Shown here piece by piece: positions 34,553 to 44,950 of a DNA stretch of 64,000 bases. The position numbers and the translations under genes are program-made. The stretch's first letter is position 1. Each line of letters starts with the position of its first letter. The notes under the pieces were generated by a model. The model did not search any database, had not been told where the DNA came from, and was given only the letters and a program-made list of their open reading frames with translations. Origin of the DNA: Acanthococcus lagerstroemiae (taxonomy: Eukaryota; Arthropoda; Insecta; Hemiptera; Eriococcidae); the NCBI GenBank assembly GCA_031841125.1, contig CM063106.1, forward strand, positions 16,492,001 to 16,556,000. Direction: 5' to 3'.

Positions 34553-35379
34553 TTTGCGTAACAGTCAGTAACCAAATGTTAGCTCAGTATTCTATCGTCT
34601 GTGGTTGATCACAAACTCCTTAGCTCGGATTTGAGCAATGGTTGTCACTCAATATCGGCCAATTTTTACTGGATTATTGTGGATGCTAAGCCATTATCGG
34701 TGGACATTAGCTTATTACCTACGAATGGATGTCGAATACTGGCAAACCCGTACCAAGCCGAGGCTTGTACATGATTCGAACTGTCAGTAATTGATGGACT
34801 TTAAATATTGGAAGCCTTGCTGACCTATAATATTGGGAAATCGTAGTAATGTGTGGACTCGTGCCACATACTGGCGGAACAATTGCCCCCTGAAGGTTTA
34901 TAAAAATGGACAGTCATAAAACGTGGTGGCCTCGTGATCAGCGTAGCGCTAAATAATGAAAAGCAATGAGGATTGTATACTTCAGACTTGGCAATGGTGC
35001 ACCAAGGGCATCCTAATGCTTTTACAGAGTAACCACTAGCGCACTAATGGCCTCTATTAATGAGCAACCAACACTTTAAGGATCTACTAATCGTTGGCAT
35101 GGCTACCTATACTGTCCTGGTGTCATCCCACACTTATGTATATGTGGTACCGTCTTACTTTCGTAAGTCAGAGCAGTTTAAGTATTTCCAGACGGTTTCG
35201 GAACTTCGTCGAATATCAGTACTGAGTCAGCACATCCAGTCAGTATTTCACTCAATGAGAGCCTCCCCGAACTTGGCAAATTTAGCAAAATTAGCCGTTA
35301 GTTGGCATAACCAGATTCGGTACCGGTTCAATATGCGGTCAACTACGGCAGACCTTTTGTAGTCTACTTTTTTATGACT
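34553..35379. other. Intronic spacer, no feature
   Basis: The frame 35060-35362 lacks recognisable motifs. It may be the left flank of the Merlin relic. Confidence 0.35.
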
Positions 35380-35454
35380 GCAATCTACCGAAGTCGAAAG
35401 TGTATGAGTAAGAGTGATTGGAAGAAAGACAGGAGTAATCATGAAGATGTGTGA

Positions 35455-35725
35455 AAGAAAAGAAGATAGATCACTTAGGAACAATCCAGATTGATGAAAC
35501 TCGGTTCGCGAGGAAACGGAAATATCACAGGGGCAGAATACTAGATGGAGACGAGCCTGCGTAATCCGAAGACAGTGATGCGGAAGTGGAGAATTAGAGA
35601 TATCACGGACGCTGGATTGACAGACCATGAGTCTGTGGCCTGAAAAAAGGAAAGAACTGGAGATATTTTTTGGTCGAGCCCCGGGACAAAGCCACCCTTA
35701 TCCCCATAATACAATATGAGTTCGC
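35455..35725 (+). pseudogene. Merlin/IS1595-type DDE transposase relic
   Basis: Plus-strand GTIQIDETRFARKRKYHRGR (35478-35537) matches the conserved IDEs.F..RKYNRGR block holding the first catalytic Asp of Merlin (IS1016/IS1595-like) transposases; the Asp codon is at 35493-35495. About 40 codons later, WRYFLVEPRDKATLIPII (35658-35711) matches the block FLV.V.DRsa.TLlp.I of the same family at the expected spacing. A TAA follows the first block and the frame changes between them, so it is dead. No terminal repeats were found, so the element limits are unknown. The minus-strand frame 35248-35628 is its antisense. Confidence 0.75.
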
Positions 35726-35733
35726 ATTGGGAT

Positions 35734-35907
35734 ATAAATTTTAATTAAAAATAAATTATTAAAATAATTAATATAAATAACAAATTAAATTTATCAAATT
35801 AAAAAAAATATTTAAATTTATTATAAAATTAAATTTAAAATTAAAAATTAAAATAAATTTAAAATTAAAAATAATAAATAAAATATTTATTAAAATAAAA
35901 ATATATG
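35734..35907. repeat. Almost pure A/T tract, about 170 bp
   Basis: Made of AAATTAAA, AATAAATTT and TTAAAATAA words with only two C in the first 165 bases. It begins about ten bases after the Merlin relic. Could be a DNA-unwinding or scaffold-attachment type sequence, or simply slippage. Confidence 0.9.
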
Positions 35908-36929
35908 CATTCTGATGAGCGGCCGTCGTATTTAGATGTTTATCATTAGGATACCAATACCACGCTGTAAACGACCAAGAAAACTTCGCAGGCCTCGGAA
36001 ATGGAGCCCATACACAGGGAAGACTGAAAGGATGGAGTTGGATGGGAAGATACTACTAAAGAAAATGCGAGGTGTCTTCAACCCCTACCCTGTGATAAAT
36101 ACACATATTTGCTATTAGTATCCCGCATACTACTACGAAAAAATTCGATAGACCGCATATTCAACTCTTAATTTTATTCACCATCCCGTTAGACCTCATA
36201 TTGAACCGGTACCACGGATTCTTAGTTGACAAAATTTCGATTTTCAGTCGGCGAAATTCACTCCCTTTTTCTTTAAAAAAAAAACCAGCCGTGCCAGTAC
36301 GTCTCTGGCTGCACATTCATTAGATAGTTTCATTAGTTTAGCCATATGACTACTCTGGCTGTCAATAGTCCGGCAATTCTGGATGTTACCAGCGCAATAC
36401 CGGGCTTATTATACATTTCTGGGTGTGAAGTTCGGTCAGTTTCCAAATTAGTGTGCTGAGCAAAAATTCCAGAATTGGATAAGTACTTACTAACCAGAGA
36501 CGTACCGTTATATTTGCACCGATTTTCATAAATGAAGAGTAGAGAATCAGAACCGATACTTGCCATTTTACTTCAAGTGCACAAATATTACAGGGGTGCA
36601 GGAATAATATCTCCTTCCTGCTGCGACTGTGAATGTGTGTTATGTATTACGTACTCCACGTTCACAGGCGCAGCAAGATATATTCCAGCACCCTTGTACT
36701 CTATTTTGCCTATTTGCGCCCTTGGAATAAAATGAACATAAAGCGTATTTTTTTATGGGCGAGGGAAGAAGGGGGGGGGCTCAGAATTCAGAAGCATGAT
36801 TATTGTAAATATCTTCCAAAAAATGTGATGGGCCCTTTTATTCCTATTTTCCCGATACTTTTTTGGTCGCAGTCCGCGTGCTTGAGCAATCGCTCTTCAC
36901 TGCATAGAAAACTGAGCGCATGTATTATC
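35908..36929. other. Intronic spacer, no feature
   Basis: Contains a G run at 36770-36779. Open frames at 36333-36938 show no motif. Confidence 0.35.
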
Positions 36930-38045
36930 TGGCGGTAGTTTGCCAGTTGCGTCCCGAAAAGCCATTTTCGTATCAGTAGCGTCCCGCCTTAAAAATGAAG
37001 ATGTTCGATATGCGTCCCAACAAAAAAATTAAGATGTACGAGTTCCGTCCCACATGCAGGGTGCATTGCGTCCGAAGAAAACAAACATACAGATTGTAGG
37101 TATATGTATTGAAACCTCGAAAATTTTCAATAACACAAAATGTTCAAATTCAAATATTTTTAATTATACAGGAACTTTAAATCGCTGGGTTTACGTTTTG
37201 TAACTATTTTAAAATGTATGGGTTAATGTTTTCCAAAAATCTCTGTAGTCTACGTTTTGTTGATAGTCCATGTTCAGATAATACTTTCTTACATCAACTC
37301 CCACTGAATTATGAAATCAGCTCTTTAAATCATCTTCCTAAGATAATTTGAAGCCCAGATAATTTATTCACGTTCAAAGTAGATCAGTCGCCTTTTTCTA
37401 TAAGAACTACCACGCATACTATTCCGTTTGACATACATTTTTTAGAAGTGTAGAGTGTAGACCACTAAAATTTTGTACTAATACATGCTCGCATTAAGCA
37501 AAGAAGTTTGAAGTAAAACAAAAAGTGCAAAGCAGAAAAAATGATATTTTCTTGTCTGATTTTCTGGGGAACGTACCCCAGTACACAACATGTAGGTAGT
37601 TTCCAAGACAAAATTAGCTTGAAAATTTCAATATAATAGAAAATTTTCAACATCCTATTTTAATATCCTGTTTATCCTATTCTAATCAGTATTTCACAGC
37701 AGTCCGCCAGATGGCGTATCTTTCGGGCTTCAATCGTTTAATATAAGGTTATTTTTTGAGTATTGGTGGATATCATATTTTTGAAATCCGGGGAGCGGTG
37801 GGATCTAAATTATGATGTTCCGGATGATTATTTTTAAAATCGAAAGATGATTGCCATACAGACCAAATGTACACCAAACAGGTAGAAAGTAGGAAGGACA
37901 GGTGACGAGAAGCAGGACGCAACTCGTTCATCGTTATTCTTTACACTCGGGACGGAACTCACACATCTTTTTTCTTCTCATATGGCGCAATTAAAACATG
38001 TTAAAATGTACCGGATGCAATTCATACCCAGCCTATCTGGTATGG
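36930..38045. mobile_element. Probable non-autonomous element with repeated inverted subterminal blocks
   Basis: The left flank (36945-37080) holds four blocks ending in GTTGCGTCCC-type words: AGTTGCGTCCCGAAAAG, TAGCGTCCCGCC, AAGATGTTCGATATGCGTCCC, AAGATGTACGAGTTCCGTCCC. The right flank (37900-38030) holds the complements, for example GGACGGAACTCACACATCTT and AGGACGCAACTCGTTCATCG. About 800 AT-rich bases lie between. Subterminal repeats of this type are transposase-binding sites in several DNA transposon families. Exact ends and target duplication were not found. Confidence 0.5.
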
Positions 38046-38799
38046 TGTGAATGGGACTTATTTCTTTACTACTTTATAATGTAACAACTTCAATACACAC
38101 TAGGCTTAGTACTTGAGAAAGAGTAGGAAAAGAAGATAAAGGATGCAAATGGTCTTATAATAGACAAATTGGTATACTGCTAGTTGTGTCAAGTCAGTTC
38201 AACATTATTAAGGCCTTCCAGTCCTTGATGCGACGCTCAAAAGGGTTGCAGGTATTGAGGTGCGGCGTTGCCGGAGTAACTTTAGCATGCGTGCATCTCT
38301 AAACACACCACTCTCAAGATAGCGGTTACTATATGTACTTACTAAATAATAGTTATACTTGACCAATTATGTACGATTTGTAAGAACATGTGGGGAATTC
38401 TCTGGGCCCCCACAAAGTCGATGTCGCCTTCCTGAAAATCTTCTTCAAAATGGAAAGGCTCGATCTACTTATTAAGACAGAACAGCCCTCCCCTCCCCCG
38501 GCATTTCAACCGAAGTCTAACTACGTTTGCAGAAATTTCCGATAAACGGAATGATACCTCTTCACCAGTCCGGAAACTTTTTGAATTTTGAATACAGTGG
38601 TACAGGGTTCGAGTTTAATGTCTGCGATTTGAACCCACACAGCATGTATTTATACCCCTATAACCCGCCAAAATACTGTCAAAATATTTCCTGTACATGC
38701 GAACAATCGACTTTTCCTCCACTGCATACAAAATATACACGCATACACGCCCTTTTACCAGAACCAGCGTCGTGACAACTCGCAAATGAATTCGTCATA
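38046..38799. other. Intronic spacer with one dispersed-repeat copy
   Basis: Only the GGCGTATGGCG-family copy at 38240-38322 is recognised. Confidence 0.4.
38240..38322 (-). repeat. Dispersed 80-bp repeat (GGCGTATGGCG family), copy 3 (diverged)
   Basis: Minus strand: GATGCACGCATGCTAAAGT, then CCGGCAACGCCGCACCTCAA. Shared with 10546, 18521 and 42057. Confidence 0.55.
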
Positions 38800-39890
38800 A
38801 CGGATTCGCAATATATCGCATTGCATCCCGAGCTACACTTTTCCAATCGGATTTAGTGACAGGTACCAATAATACGTTGCTGTAATACTGGAGCACAACC
38901 CCCCCCCCCCCCGCCGCGATAAACAGCACATCCAGCATCGCGCATCCCGCATCGTCGCATTTCCAAATCGTATTAATTTTTCGAAATAACAAAACCGCGA
39001 CACGGAGAGGAAACCCACGCCATCGTTTCATCGTTCGCGCAGATTAAAAACGGGGAGCCAGGGGCAGGAAAAAAAGTACAGTAATACCGAATTGAGGGCA
39101 AGGAAACAAACAAAAACTGGCAAAACGAAACAGAAATAAAATGTCCCTCCGACGCGCGTGTGAATAATGCAAAGACCCGAGTATAAAATGGCAGATTCGT
39201 GTTCCCAGTTTTTCATGTGTTGTATATTGATCATGTGTCAACAAAAGCCCGAAAGCTTTCTTCTTTTATACGAGCATACTACGGTACAGTGTACGTTTAA
39301 AGTACACAAAACTTTTACAACCCGGTCGCCGTTTGTAACGGACGTATAATAAAGCTCGCTGTTTTTCTTCTGAGCTGTTTTTTTTCTCTCTCTCTCGTCT
39401 TCTTCTCTTTTCGGGGCAACTGTGTACTATGTTTTTGAAATGGTAATTCCGGGAGAAAGGAGTAGCGGTGCTTTCCCCTTTTTTCCCTTTTTCTCCCTGC
39501 GGCGAATAGAAATCAATTAGCCACTGTCGTTGTTAACAAGGTTAAGTGTTAAAATGCTCTGCTGTTAATTTAAGCTCGGACGGGTTCTGATTCGTGTTTT
39601 AGTACCTTGAGAATGAATTATATGCGGCGTCGCTGTGCTTACGTGCGGTAAAAGGAAGAAAAGAAGGCGTTATTAGATTACGTTCGATTTGAAAATGCTG
39701 CTGTTGCCCAAGAAGGTTCCGCCGATATTAAAGCGTAATCAATTATCAACAAATATTCGTCGACACTCGAGGGGTCTGCCGTTCTGCGCTCGCTCCGATG
39801 TCGGAATCACACGCACAGGGTGCACCACAAACACTATTCGCCTTTTCTACCACTAGTGCACTACGTCTCCCCCGACAGAACTCCGTATTT
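38800..39890. promoter_or_regulatory. Repeat-poor island, candidate conserved non-coding block
   Basis: CpG-rich patches (CGCGACACGGAGAGG, GACGCGCGTGTG, CGACACTCGAGG) and TAAT-type sites (AATCAATTAGCC at 39512, GTAATCAATTATC at 39736). A 14-C run at 38899-38912 and a CT-rich patch near 39390 are the only simple repeats. No exon with family motif. Function inferred from contrast with neighbours. Confidence 0.27.
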
Positions 39891-40051
39891 ATGTCAGAGA
39901 CTTGGAAAGTAGCTAACAGCATCATTCATTACACTTCTTAATTTCTGTTAAAATAAGGATCCTCAAACAAGTAATGGAAAGCTCAAATTTTGGGAGTTCT
40001 TGCCTGTAACCATTACTGTTTGACCTGATGATAACATTTCTGGTACTGTCT

Positions 40052-40180
40052 ACTGAGGTAATATCGAAAACCCGTGGTAATATCGGCCACTCATGACTTG
40101 TTTACTGATGACGATAGTATAGCGCTCCTACAACAAGTCATGAGTAGCCAATATTACCACCTGTCTCATATTACCCCAGT
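40052..40180. mobile_element. Fold-back MITE (129 bp)
   Basis: Left GGTAATATCGGCCACTCATG then ACTTGTT is inverted at the right as AACAAGT then CATGAGTAGCCAATATTACC. Outer words ACTGAGGTAATAT and ATATTACCCCAGT are also inverted. The arms total about 50 bases with a few mismatches around a roughly 30-base loop. Confidence 0.85.
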
Positions 40181-40394
40181 TGACTATGTTACTCATTCAC
40201 ATATAAATAATTACAATACCGGAAATTTTTTGGGGTCCGGCTAACTACGTAGAATTTACATAGTCTTATGTATTCAACTTGTTTCACCAATGTTTTTCTC
40301 TCATGACATCGTATGTAGGTACCTACACCAATGATCTTACTTAGAAAATGACAGAGACAAAATGGGGCAGTCTTTTTACCCAGTGTCGGGGTGT

Positions 40395-40530
40395 AGTGAC
40401 CGCGTGGTTTTCATTCTCGCAGCTTTCATAGCAGATTAACCAGGAAAGTTCGTCAGTGCTTTCCCCGCAATTCGTTATATTAAACTATTTCCTTCTCTAG
40501 ACCGAAGACGTATGCAGATGTAAATCATAG
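40395..40530 (-). mobile_element. SINE family B fragment (diverged)
   Basis: TTAACCAGGAAAGTTCGTCA, then GTGCTTTCCCCGCAATTCGTT, then TTTCCTTCTCT, then GCAG follow the order of 58080-58170 (GTTAGTCGGGGTAGTT, CTGCTTTCCTCATGATTTGTT, TTTTCCTTCTCTG). Only the middle of the element is present. Confidence 0.55.
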
Positions 40531-40561
40531 GTGTCTCACAATATTGAGTGTAAGTGAACCA

Positions 40562-40635
40562 TACTTGGGAATTCTGAGTTGAATCAGTTGGGACTTTACT
40601 CCTCCCCCCGGGAAAACTCTTTGGTACGTCCCTGA
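40562..40635. mobile_element. CAGGGACGTACC-type MITE, right-end fragment
   Basis: TTGGGAATTCTGAGTTGAAT to CTTTGGTACGTCCCTG matches 13840-13912 nearly base for base. Confidence 0.75.
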
Positions 40636-40854
40636 AACGAAGTTATAAATGCTGAGGAATTCTCCGATCTCTAGTTATTAGTGAAGCAGAATCCTGAGCA
40701 GTGAATTATCGGTTAAAATTTTAAAAAAGAACAACAACTAAAAATATAAGATAATTGTATTTCAGTGTGGAAAGAGCGTACCTATGCAAAACACCACTGA
40801 GAAATATTCATATTGAGGTCTTCCACATGGAGCTGGAAGTAGAGAGACAATACT

Positions 40855-41695
40855 GTTTGAGATTCTTCTAGACTTGTTAAGACTCTCCTAGGTCCCTTTA
40901 AGAATTTCAGGCGCATGTTTCAAACTTCTTTTAAGATTCTTTCCAACATATTTTAGGTTCTTTGAGACTGCTACAGACTTATTTGGATTCATGTAAGACT
41001 GTTTTAAAAACCGTAATATCAAGATCTATCCTGTTTTTAAAATTCCGAGAGACCTTCAACTTCGTTCCTGAGACTTTCCGGGACTTCTTTCAAACATTTC
41101 GAGTTGAGACTCAGCGAGACTTTTTTTCAGATTCTTGAGACAATTTCAGACGGACTTAAAACTCTTTTAGATTTATGAAAAGCTTTCTTTAGGACTCATT
41201 CAGATGAATTTTAGGCTAATTGAAACGACTTTTCCATGTTTTTCCGCCTTTCAAAGGGTTTAAGATTCTTCGAGATGTTTTTAAAACGCATTTAGGTATG
41301 TCTGATAATATCTTCAACGCATTCCTATTGATTTATCTAAGACTAGTTTAGATTTATTTGAGACTTCTGAGAGTTTTCCAGGCATGTTAAAGATTTAAGA
41401 CTCTCCAAGACTTCTCTAGAATTCGCCAAGATATTGTTAAAACCGTTTCTGACCCATTTAGAACTTCTTCAGACTGGTGCAGCCCTCCTTAAAATAATTA
41501 TTCAAACTGGTTTCAGGTTCTTTGAGAACTTTCAAAGCTTTTTTATTTTTCAAGTGAGGGCTTCAAAACCCTCATCAAGACTTACTTCAGACTAATTTGG
41601 ACATATTTTAGGCTTTCTCTGAGCCAGAATATTCAAAATTTATTTGAAACTTTCGGAGATTTGTTTAATGTTCAAATTTCTTCAAGACTCTCCAA
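40855..41695. repeat. Degenerate AAGACT-type minisatellite (array c, main part, about 840 bp)
   Basis: More than fifty loose copies of a 12-14-base word of the type CTTNTTTAGACT or GAGACTTNTTNAG (for example GACTTGTTAAGACT, TTTTAAGATTCTTT, TTTGAGACTGCTACAG). The same strand bias (GACT rather than AGTC) runs throughout. It is interrupted at 41696 by a hAT MITE and resumes at 41855. Confidence 0.75.
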
Positions 41696-41846
41696 CAGGG
41701 GCGGATACAAAGGGGGGAGGTCCGGATCCCCTCCCCCATATCTTAATATCTACCAACGCAACTTATTTAATATGTTTCGTCTATAACATTTTTCATTCTG
41801 ACCCCCCTCCCCCCTTCCGTAAAATCATTTTCTGTATCCACCCCTG
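41696..41846. mobile_element. hAT MITE of 151 bp, CAGGGGCGGATACA ends
   Basis: The left end is CAGGGGCGGATACAAAG and the right end is the complement of CAGGGGTGGATACAGAA. The duplication CTCTCCAA (41688-41695) and TTCTCCAA (41847-41854) matches 7 of 8. C- and G-rich stretches lie just inside both ends. Inserted into the AAGACT array. Confidence 0.88.
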
Positions 41847-41854
41847 TTCTCCAA

Positions 41855-41990
41855 AATTTCTCTAAAACTAGTTAATACCCTTCTAAAGGTCTTCTGAAAT
41901 ATAGTATAAGACACATCGAACAGGTTTTCATGTCACGAAGAATCTTGAAAAGTTTGAAAAGCGTTTTAAAAAGTACTCAAGGAATTTTCA
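41855..41990. repeat. AAGACT-type minisatellite (array c, right part)
   Basis: Continues after the MITE with TTTCTCTAAAACTAG, AAGGTCTTCTGAAAT and GAATCTTGAAAAG words. Confidence 0.5.
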
Positions 41991-42056
41991 GCTGCCTCAA
42001 GTTACGAAAAACTTGAAAATTTTTGAAGAACCATCAACGCCTTTGGTGTATTTTAA

Positions 42057-42138
42057 TGATGACGAGGCGTATGGCGTTGCACGCACACCAAAGTGGCCCC
42101 ACGACGCCGTACCCTCCAACCTAGAATTACCTGGATTA
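42057..42138 (+). repeat. Dispersed 80-bp repeat (GGCGTATGGCG family), copy 4
   Basis: GATGACGAGGCGTATGGCG, then TTGCACGCACACC, then AAAGTGGCCCCACGACGCC, then CCTAGAATTACC. The closest relative is 10546-10628. Confidence 0.7.
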
Positions 42139-42420
42139 AACCTGCGCAGAATAGCGGGAAACGCTTTGAGGTAGGCAACCCTTCTACCCCTTTTCTCCTT
42201 TCGCCTCTTCTTGGCGAATCTCTTTTCACTGCCGAGTTCCACCGGATCTTCCTCTTCTTCCGTCGTCGGCCGCAGCGACATCGTCGTCGGTGTTGGTGGG
42301 ATGGCAAGGACCTGCATTGGGTATGGTGACCACTGCCCTTGTCTTCGCCACTCCATCTCCATCTTGCGGCATAGTGTCTTCTTGAAAAAAGCAGCCACCT
42401 GATCCCATCCGGCTTTTTAC
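42139..42420 (-). other. Coding-like stretch, possibly a transposon-derived exon
   Basis: The minus strand has an open frame from about 42398 to 41997 with an acidic patch (TTEEEEDPVELG) followed by a basic patch (KKRRKEKRGRR). A second frame starting in KVVKSRMGSGG resembles the basic tail after a MADF/Myb-like DNA-binding domain in PIF/Harbinger-associated proteins. GC is well above the flanks. No confirmed family match and no splice sites assigned. Could be a dead transposon gene or a chance frame. Confidence 0.25.
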
Positions 42421-42626
42421 GACTTTTTTTTCATTCAAATTCATTGTTTTGATTCATGAAAACTAGCAAAATTTGCCATTTTTGCAATTCCACGGCCGTG
42501 CATTTTTTAAGTTTGACTGACTTTTTACAGCTTAAAAAAAAGACTCTTCTGTCGCCTGGCTCCACTGGAGTGGGAAGTTCCACTTGTTGGGATGGAATCT
42601 TTCATTATTTCTATCAAGATGATAAT

Positions 42627-42905
42627 ACCAAATCGGTGGCTAAGGTTCTGTGTCCGTCTTGCGATGCGGATTCGATTCTCAGCGCTGGAAACTGGTGAAC
42701 AGGTTTCGTCTCTCTTCCTGCAACTCCCAGTACCAAACGAGGTGGATAGTTGTGTACTCTGCAGTCTCCCGCCAGTTCTTAGGAACAAGGCATTATACTC
42801 GCAGAACACGTTATCATCAGTGTCTGAAGGATCGGTGTTGTGTGTGCCTCACTTGCCTGTTAGGTTTTTCCAATTTCTAGCAAAAAAAAAAAAAAAAAAA
42901 AAAAA
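42627..42905 (+). mobile_element. Possible tRNA-derived SINE with 24-base poly-A tail
   Basis: GGTGGCTAAGG (42635-42645) resembles an A box and GGATTCGATTC (42668-42678) a B box, at the right spacing for a polymerase III promoter. About 200 bases follow, then 24 A at 42882-42905. No second copy in the window and no target duplication seen, so it remains tentative. Confidence 0.45.
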
Positions 42906-43030
42906 CTTTCAAGTTGTTGGATTTTTCCAACTCGCCTGACTGAAATGGTAAACTTTCCCAACTGCTAAGTAAAAAATTCCTACAGGGAGGAGCGGGGGTA
43001 AAGTTGCCCCCCCCCTATCGGTACGTCTTT
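42906..43030. mobile_element. CAGGGACGTACC-type MITE fragment
   Basis: TTTTTCCAACTCGCCTGACTG, then AAATGGTAAACTTTCCCAAC recalls the body of the copy at 13675-13912. The segment ends CCCCCCCCTATCGGTACGTC, a decayed right end. Confidence 0.4.
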
Positions 43031-43479
43031 ACTTCGATTTGCTTGAAGATATAGAGAAGTGCTGATGATGTACGAGTACGTTTAAGAGCGCGAGCGGATT
43101 GTATTTTGCCGAAAAAATGCCGAGAATGGCGTAAATGCAGAAAACAGTCAAAAACACCGGAAACAACCGGAAATGACATTTCAGACCAAATAGGAAGAAA
43201 AAACTAGAAATGTTCGTATAGTGGATGCGCGTTTTTCAGGAGTTTGCGTGAATGTATTCGCAAAATTTGGAAGTCCATGTCATAGTGTACCACAATACTA
43301 TGAATTCTCGGATGCCTGAAATAAATAAAAGGGACATTTTCCCACTCTTTTTTCGATTTTCCTTTAAATTGGTGAGACATTCTTGCGTTTTTGCCGAATA
43401 ATGTCGAAAGTACTACTTTCAGCGCCGAATTATCATTTTTTTAGTGCTGCCGAGGAATCTGGTCTCTACCAATAAACAA
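43031..43479. other. Intronic spacer, no feature
   Basis: Nothing recognised. Confidence 0.4.
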
Positions 43480-44950
43480 AAAATCAAGTTTAGACTCGGC
43501 CACAAATCAGTTCGACATTACGCTGTACCCTGTGCTTGCGTTCGCGTTCTCGGTTTTTATCAAGAAGAAAGGCCACACCCAAGGACGAGGCAAACCTGAA
43601 TATAAAAACAGTATACACGAGAAATTTATCTCGTTCGCGTAGAATACAGAGTTGACGTGTTACGGAGACATTTTCCAAAAGGAAGTGTTCGACTACTCCG
43701 AGGTGATAAGAACGGTTATATAGGTACCTTAGAGGCGCCCGGTGTTTAATATTTGTGGTCAATCATTCCGTGATCAAGTCTCATGAACGTGCTCTACATA
43801 GATAGGTGGAGTCTTACCGAGACATCGAAGAATATAAGACGGCCAGAGAAACTTGTTTCTGAAATGAGGAAGTCAATTCATTTATTTCGTTTCATTTCAA
43901 AATAACGTGTGCGTGTTTTTGTGTTTCACTCCCCGTTCACTCTCGGTGTGTAAGTACAAACACACACGCGTACTCGTGCATTTCTGCTTGTCAATTTCTT
44001 AATTACGATACTGTAATGACCAGCTGGCTGGTGTCGGTTGCGAATGAAACTAAATTCCCGTGTTGAAATCGCCTTCGACTTGTTTCGGCAAAGGATGCTC
44101 GTCGGCATGCGAATACAGCGTTAAATTAGAAACAGACATCTGTATACCCATGCCGCGTACACCGATGAAAATCCGATTTCATTCGTTAACTGCGTTTTAA
44201 AATTACCAAAGCTGTGCGCGCCGCGATCGCATGTACGCGCTGTACAACAGAAAACGTCGAGAAACTCCGTCCAACGACCTAAATCACCGAACACCTAGCC
44301 CTGTACATTCATTTTCAACACCTCAGCTCGGCCAGTTTTCAAGCCATTCAAGACTGCGACCGCCATCAGAGTCGAATAACAAATACGAGATTCTCAGTAC
44401 TACCGCTTATGCGTTAGCTGAGTTCCTTCCGGCGGCATTCGATAGAAGCGATAACCGGTAACTCGTCTAAGTGTAAAACAGATTCTTAATGAGGTCAATT
44501 TAAGAGAGAGGGCATTGTCTTGCGGAAACACACAGAAGCGTGCCAGGCGACCGACTACGGATGTCCGGACCAACGCATTACCGCTGTATTTGGAAGAAAA
44601 AACCGCTGCGCTTGTCCAAGAGCCTACAGAAGAACCTCAGCCATCGCCAAACCATGTACCTACAATATTGAGCCTATTACATTGCATACTAATCGACAGC
44701 TCATCGATACGATGTGACCATCACGTAACGTGAACGTTGTTGTTACTCTCGATCATTTTTTTTTTTTTTTCATTTTGCGCTTGTGACAGACCATTTTATA
44801 TATTTATATACAGTCGTATGCCAGCGCTACTCGAACAGAATGACAATGTAAATCGGCCCGCGGTCGCGGTGCTGAAAATGTGAAACGCGGTACCAACAAC
44901 CGAATTCACAATCGAATTAGGCATCGCTAGCTCAACACAGGAGCTCGGTT
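43480..44950. promoter_or_regulatory. Repeat-poor, CpG-rich island, candidate conserved non-coding block
   Basis: GC and CpG content rise (GCTGTGCGCGCCGCGATCGC near 44211, CGGCCCGCGGTCGCGG near 44853). Repeats are absent apart from a T run at 44758-44770. Several frames are open (44231-44461, 44515-44733) but show no accepted domain. A short Cys-rich frame (GACQ-like ACQATDYGCP) has only loose similarity to extracellular Cys motifs. Read as regulatory by contrast with neighbours. Confidence 0.27.

Noticed and set aside
35248..35628. 126-codon minus-strand open frame
   Set aside because: Antisense of the Merlin transposase relic on the plus strand.
44515..44733. Cys-containing frame ACQATDYGCPDQR with loose likeness to extracellular TDYGCC motifs
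   Set aside because: The Cys spacing is wrong (one Cys missing), no signal peptide, no neighbouring exons; chance frame more likely.
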